Assembly: GCA_947306375.1 (NCBI GenBank)
Contig: CAMZGJ010000005.1
Span: 1 to 17,977 of the forward strand
DNA length: 17,977 nucleotides
Origin: an uncultured Spirochaetales bacterium
GTDB taxonomy: Bacteria; Spirochaetota; Spirochaetia; Sphaerochaetales; Sphaerochaetaceae
Reading direction: 5' to 3'
Below are positions 15,564-17,977 of the stretch, one piece after another (within the stretch, counting starts at the first letter, position 1; each line of letters opens with the position of its first letter). A program made the translations under genes and the position numbers. The notes below the pieces were generated by a model, which saw only the letters and a program-made list of their open reading frames with translations, ran no database searches and had not been told where the DNA came from.

Positions 15564-16229
15564 ATGAAGAAAGATACATCCAAAACCATCATTACAGGCC
15601 TTATATTCCTGCTTTTGTTTGCATTTCTGCTGCTCTGTCTTCTGAAGGTGGACGTGCACCGTGTGGCGCCGTTCCCCGCAGAGCCCAAGCTGGGACTCTC
15701 TTCCTTCAACGAGTGGGCAAGAAAGCTCATAAAGTCAAACGACACAGCCTATGAGATTTCCCAGATTCTCGGCCTGCTGGCCCTTGCGGTCTGCATCTGT
15801 TTTGTGGTTGTGGGAATCTACCAGTTCATAACAAGCAGGAAGGGACTTAAAGGGATAAGCCGCGGAATCTGGGCAGTCTGGATTCTCTACGCTCTTACAG
15901 TTGCAACCTACCTGTTCTTTGACAAAGTATTTGTGGTCAACTACAGGCCGGTTTTTGAGGAGGGGCTCAAACTTGCACCTTCCTTCCCGTCCTCTCACGT
16001 GCTTCTGGGAATAACGGTTTATCTCTCGGCCTCAGACAGAGCGGGAAAGATGATAGACAACACCGCAGTTGCAACACTTTTATCAATAATCTGCTGGCTT
16101 CTGGCTCTTGCCCTGCTTGTGGCCCGCACCCTTTCGGGAGTACACTGGGCTACGGATATCATAGGTTCCGTATTCCTCGGAATTGCGTACCTGTGCTTCT
16201 ATCTGCTGATTGCCGGAGATAAGAAATGA
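15564..16229 (+). CDS. PAP2-family membrane lipid phosphatase
   Basis: An integral membrane phosphatase of the PAP2 family, which removes phosphate from lipids such as undecaprenyl pyrophosphate or phosphatidylglycerol phosphate. The ATG at 15564 has AGAGG six bases upstream, giving 221 residues with about six hydrophobic segments. All three catalytic motifs are present: KX6RP with K121, R128 and P129; PSSH at 142-145, where Ser replaces the more usual Gly; and RX5HX3D with R188, H194 and D198, preceded by Ala where most have Ser. The catalytic residues are intact. The substrate cannot be told from the sequence. It overlaps the next gene as ATGA and follows recR in the same operon. Confidence 0.9.
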   Translation: MKKDTSKTIITGLIFLLLFAFLLLCLLKVDVHRVAPFPAEPKLGLSSFNEWARKLIKSNDTAYEISQILGLLALAVCICFVVVGIYQFITSRKGLKGISRGIWAVWILYALTVATYLFFDKVFVVNYRPVFEEGLKLAPSFPSSHVLLGITVYLSASDRAGKMIDNTAVATLLSIICWLLALALLVARTLSGVHWATDIIGSVFLGIAYLCFYLLIAGDKK

Positions 16230-17026
16230 AAAAAGCCGTTGCAACAATAATCCTTGTTATAACTGCCCTCTGCAGCGTTTTTGCCGCACAAACAGTAAGA
16301 CAGCTCCTTCCCATGACAGGGGACTATGCAGAGCTTCTCAAAGAAGGCCAGACCCTGAGCAACTCAACCCTAGCGGACGGAATACTCCATATTGTTCCCC
16401 AGGGCAGCCTTATCTACAACAGGGCTCAGGAAGCCACGGAAGAGGAGAACTCCTTCACCGTGGGAATAGTGGCCCTGGCTCCGTATCCGGAGAACTGGAA
16501 GGACATGACTGACAGGGAGAAGACGCTTGCGCTTTTGAACATAATCTCCGCCGTTTCACAGCAGAAGGGAATAACCTACATTTCCCGCACCGCCGGCTAC
16601 AAGCCCAAGACCCTGATAGAGGACTCCTACTGCATCTCGGACCCGGACAACAGCAAATCCCGTATAGAGGATCCCTCGTTCACGGAGCTTCCGGCAAGTT
16701 ACACGGAGTACTCATACCAGAAGGACAACAGGTTCGGAGGAAACACCTTTGTTCTTGATTACAACTGTACCGACAGCGAGATTTTCCTTAAGATAACAAA
16801 CCATACAAAGATGAAGTTCGGCCCCGTGACCTGTGTTGAGGAAGGAAAACTTTCCATGTTCATAGACGCACATCTGGCACGGGAGGGGGTGCTTGTAAGC
16901 TGCCTTGCAACGGTGTATGACAGAAAACCCACAATCAAGGTTCTGTTCTATACTGTAGACATAGAGGAATCTTTCAGAAGGAGGATAACAGGCCTGAAAG
17001 ACTGGTTCGTGGAAGAACTTAAATAG
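16226..17026 (+). CDS. Exported protein of unknown function
   Basis: This 266-residue protein begins with a good signal peptide: two lysines, a hydrophobic stretch to about residue 18, then a likely cleavage site in SVFAAQ. A cysteine at 16 does not fit a lipobox, since the residue before it is Leu, so a soluble periplasmic protein is more likely than a lipoprotein. The mature part contains no motif I recognise. It may belong to a family limited to spirochaetes (I think of DUF6675, with low certainty). The start overlaps the PAP2 stop by four bases, so the two are translationally coupled and may share an envelope role. A tRNA gene follows 20 bases later. Confidence 0.8.
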   Translation: MKKAVATIILVITALCSVFAAQTVRQLLPMTGDYAELLKEGQTLSNSTLADGILHIVPQGSLIYNRAQEATEEENSFTVGIVALAPYPENWKDMTDREKTLALLNIISAVSQQKGITYISRTAGYKPKTLIEDSYCISDPDNSKSRIEDPSFTELPASYTEYSYQKDNRFGGNTFVLDYNCTDSEIFLKITNHTKMKFGPVTCVEEGKLSMFIDAHLAREGVLVSCLATVYDRKPTIKVLFYTVDIEESFRRRITGLKDWFVEELK

Positions 17027-17046
17027 GAACTGAAATAACAATTCAT

Positions 17047-17134
17047 GGAGTGATGTCCGAGTGGTCGAAGGAGCCAGACTCGAAATCTGGTAACGTCCCT
17101 GTGGCGTTCTAGGGTTCGAATCCCTATCACTCCG
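17047..17134 (+). tRNA. tRNA-Ser (anticodon CGA)
   Basis: An 88-base class II tRNA. The acceptor stem is GGAGTGA (17047-17053) with TCACTCC (17127-17133), and the discriminator is G at 17134. The anticodon stem is CCAGA (17074-17078) with TCTGG (17086-17090), and the loop CTCGAAA gives anticodon CGA at 17081-17083, reading UCG. The long variable arm has an AACG/CGTT stem (17092-17108). The T arm is TAGGG, loop TTCGAAT, CCCTA. The long variable arm and anticodon fix the serine identity. The 3' CCA is not encoded, so a CCA-adding enzyme is needed. Confidence 0.97.
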
Positions 17135-17153
17135 AAATCAAAAGGGGGCAGAA

Positions 17154-17977
17154 ATGGTTATTTCGTTTGCTGTTGTATTCTTTTCCCTCCTTTACGTAGC
17201 GGTTAACTACGTAAGGATAAGGAAGATGGATGAAGGAACCGAAGAGATGAAGCAGATGTCCGCCATAATCAGAGACGGCGCTTCAACCTTCCTTGTCACC
17301 GAGTTCAGGGTCATTGCAGTAGTTGTTGCAGTCCTGGCCCTGGCCTTTTCCCTGTTTGTTGAAAAACTATCCGGAATAACGCTTCTCATAGGAGCCCTTA
17401 TGAGTTCCCTTGCCTGCATAATAGGCATGAAAAGCGCAACCTATGCCAATGTACGGACAGCCAACAGGGCAAGAGAGACGCAGAACATAGGGCAGACCGT
17501 AAAGGTTGCACTGTGCGGAGGCTCCATAAGCGGCATATCCGTCCAGGCCCTGGGTCTTCTGGGCCTTCTGGTCATACTGGAGATCTTCAAGGGCGTGAAT
17601 ACCGAAACAGCCGGTCACGGCCTTCTCACCGCTTACACCTGCAACGCCTCAATTGCCCGAATAACAACCTATTCACTGGGCTGTTCAATCACCGCCATGT
17701 TCAACCGCGTGGCCGGCGGAAACTACACCAAGGCCGCAGACATATCCTCAGATATTCTGGCCAAAATCAGACACGACATGCCTGAAGATGACCCCAGAAG
17801 CCCCTCCGTCATAGCGGACTTCATAGGGGACAACGTGAACGACATAGCCGGAAACTGCTCCGACCTGCTTGAAAGCTTTGTGGCCACCATAGTCGCAAGC
17901 CTGATGATAGCCGTAACAGTCTACCGCGCAAATCCCGTCTCGGACGCACTCTTTTCCGCAATGGTACAGTTCCCCGT
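17154..17977 (+). CDS. hppA: Membrane-bound ion-translocating pyrophosphatase (V-type PPase), N-terminal part
   Basis: An ion-pumping pyrophosphatase that couples hydrolysis of pyrophosphate to export of H+ or Na+. About 274 residues are visible before the window ends; the full protein is normally 650-800. There are several membrane segments. The substrate site shows the family pattern YTKAADISSDILAK, with the conserved Asp/Asp/Lys spacing, then MPEDDPRSP and GDNVNDIAGN. The last differs from the usual GDNVGDxAGM, and FNRVAGGN replaces the usual FARVGGGI. The acidic ligands are kept, so it is probably active but divergent. Which ion it moves cannot be told from this part. The start ATG has GGGGG five bases upstream and lies 19 bases past the tRNA-Ser gene, with no terminator between. 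Confidence 0.92.
   Translation, partial: MVISFAVVFFSLLYVAVNYVRIRKMDEGTEEMKQMSAIIRDGASTFLVTEFRVIAVVVAVLALAFSLFVEKLSGITLLIGALMSSLACIIGMKSATYANVRTANRARETQNIGQTVKVALCGGSISGISVQALGLLGLLVILEIFKGVNTETAGHGLLTAYTCNASIARITTYSLGCSITAMFNRVAGGNYTKAADISSDILAKIRHDMPEDDPRSPSVIADFIGDNVNDIAGNCSDLLESFVATIVASLMIAVTVYRANPVSDALFSAMVQFP

Noticed and set aside
14747..15745. Long minus-strand open frame of 332 codons opposite ybaB, recR and the PAP2 gene.
   Set aside because: It is antisense to three well-supported genes, has no recognisable domain, and its amino-acid make-up is that of a shadow frame.

Overview
The window looks like the chromosomal replication-origin neighbourhood of a spirochaete, most likely a Treponema-type bacterium of roughly 50% G+C. 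No rRNA or phylogenetic test was possible. The inference rests on the gyrB-gyrA pair beside parAB and parS, a cyclophilin-FKBP fusion protein of a kind I recall from treponemes, a dnaX-ybaB-recR cluster, a TraB-family membrane protein and a membrane pyrophosphatase. Almost everything is chromosomal housekeeping. I see no insertion sequence, prophage, CRISPR array or toxin-antitoxin pair.

Positions 1-3232 hold the 3' part of gyrB and a complete gyrA, closed by a strong terminator. The 336-base gap that follows carries three identical parS centromere sites. A small minus-strand NifU-type Fe-S scaffold gene, with its own terminator, ends inside this gap. From 3905 a tight plus-strand operon reads parA, parB, a cyclophilin-FKBP peptidyl-prolyl isomerase and radA, with overlapping or near-touching junctions. 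ParB should load on the three parS sites just upstream, and ParA should move the origin. The parA promoter is unusual: a perfect palindrome covers its -10 box and start codon, and there is no ribosome binding site.

Positions 7884-10590 run on the minus strand: a PepD-like Xaa-His dipeptidase, then a TraB-family membrane protein. The TraB-family stop codon overlaps the radA stop codon on the opposite strand. A divergent, AT-rich promoter region (10591-10754) separates pepD from a plus-strand block. That block begins with a degenerate GH63/trehalase-like protein, coupled to a membrane-anchored TerB/J-domain co-chaperone.

From 12955 comes dnaX-ybaB-recR (DNA polymerase III tau/gamma, nucleoid-associated protein, recombination mediator), followed by a PAP2 lipid phosphatase and an exported protein of unknown function. 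A class II tRNA-Ser(CGA) gene follows, and 19 bases later the 5' part of a divergent membrane pyrophosphatase gene, cut by the window edge. The theme is chromosome replication, topology, segregation and repair genes near the origin, mixed with envelope and peptide-metabolism genes.

The points most worth a second look are the palindrome over the parA start, the matching leaderless-looking geometry at dnaX, the dual immunophilin inside the par operon, the apparently inactive glycosidase homologue, and an alanine at the quinolone-determining position of GyrA.
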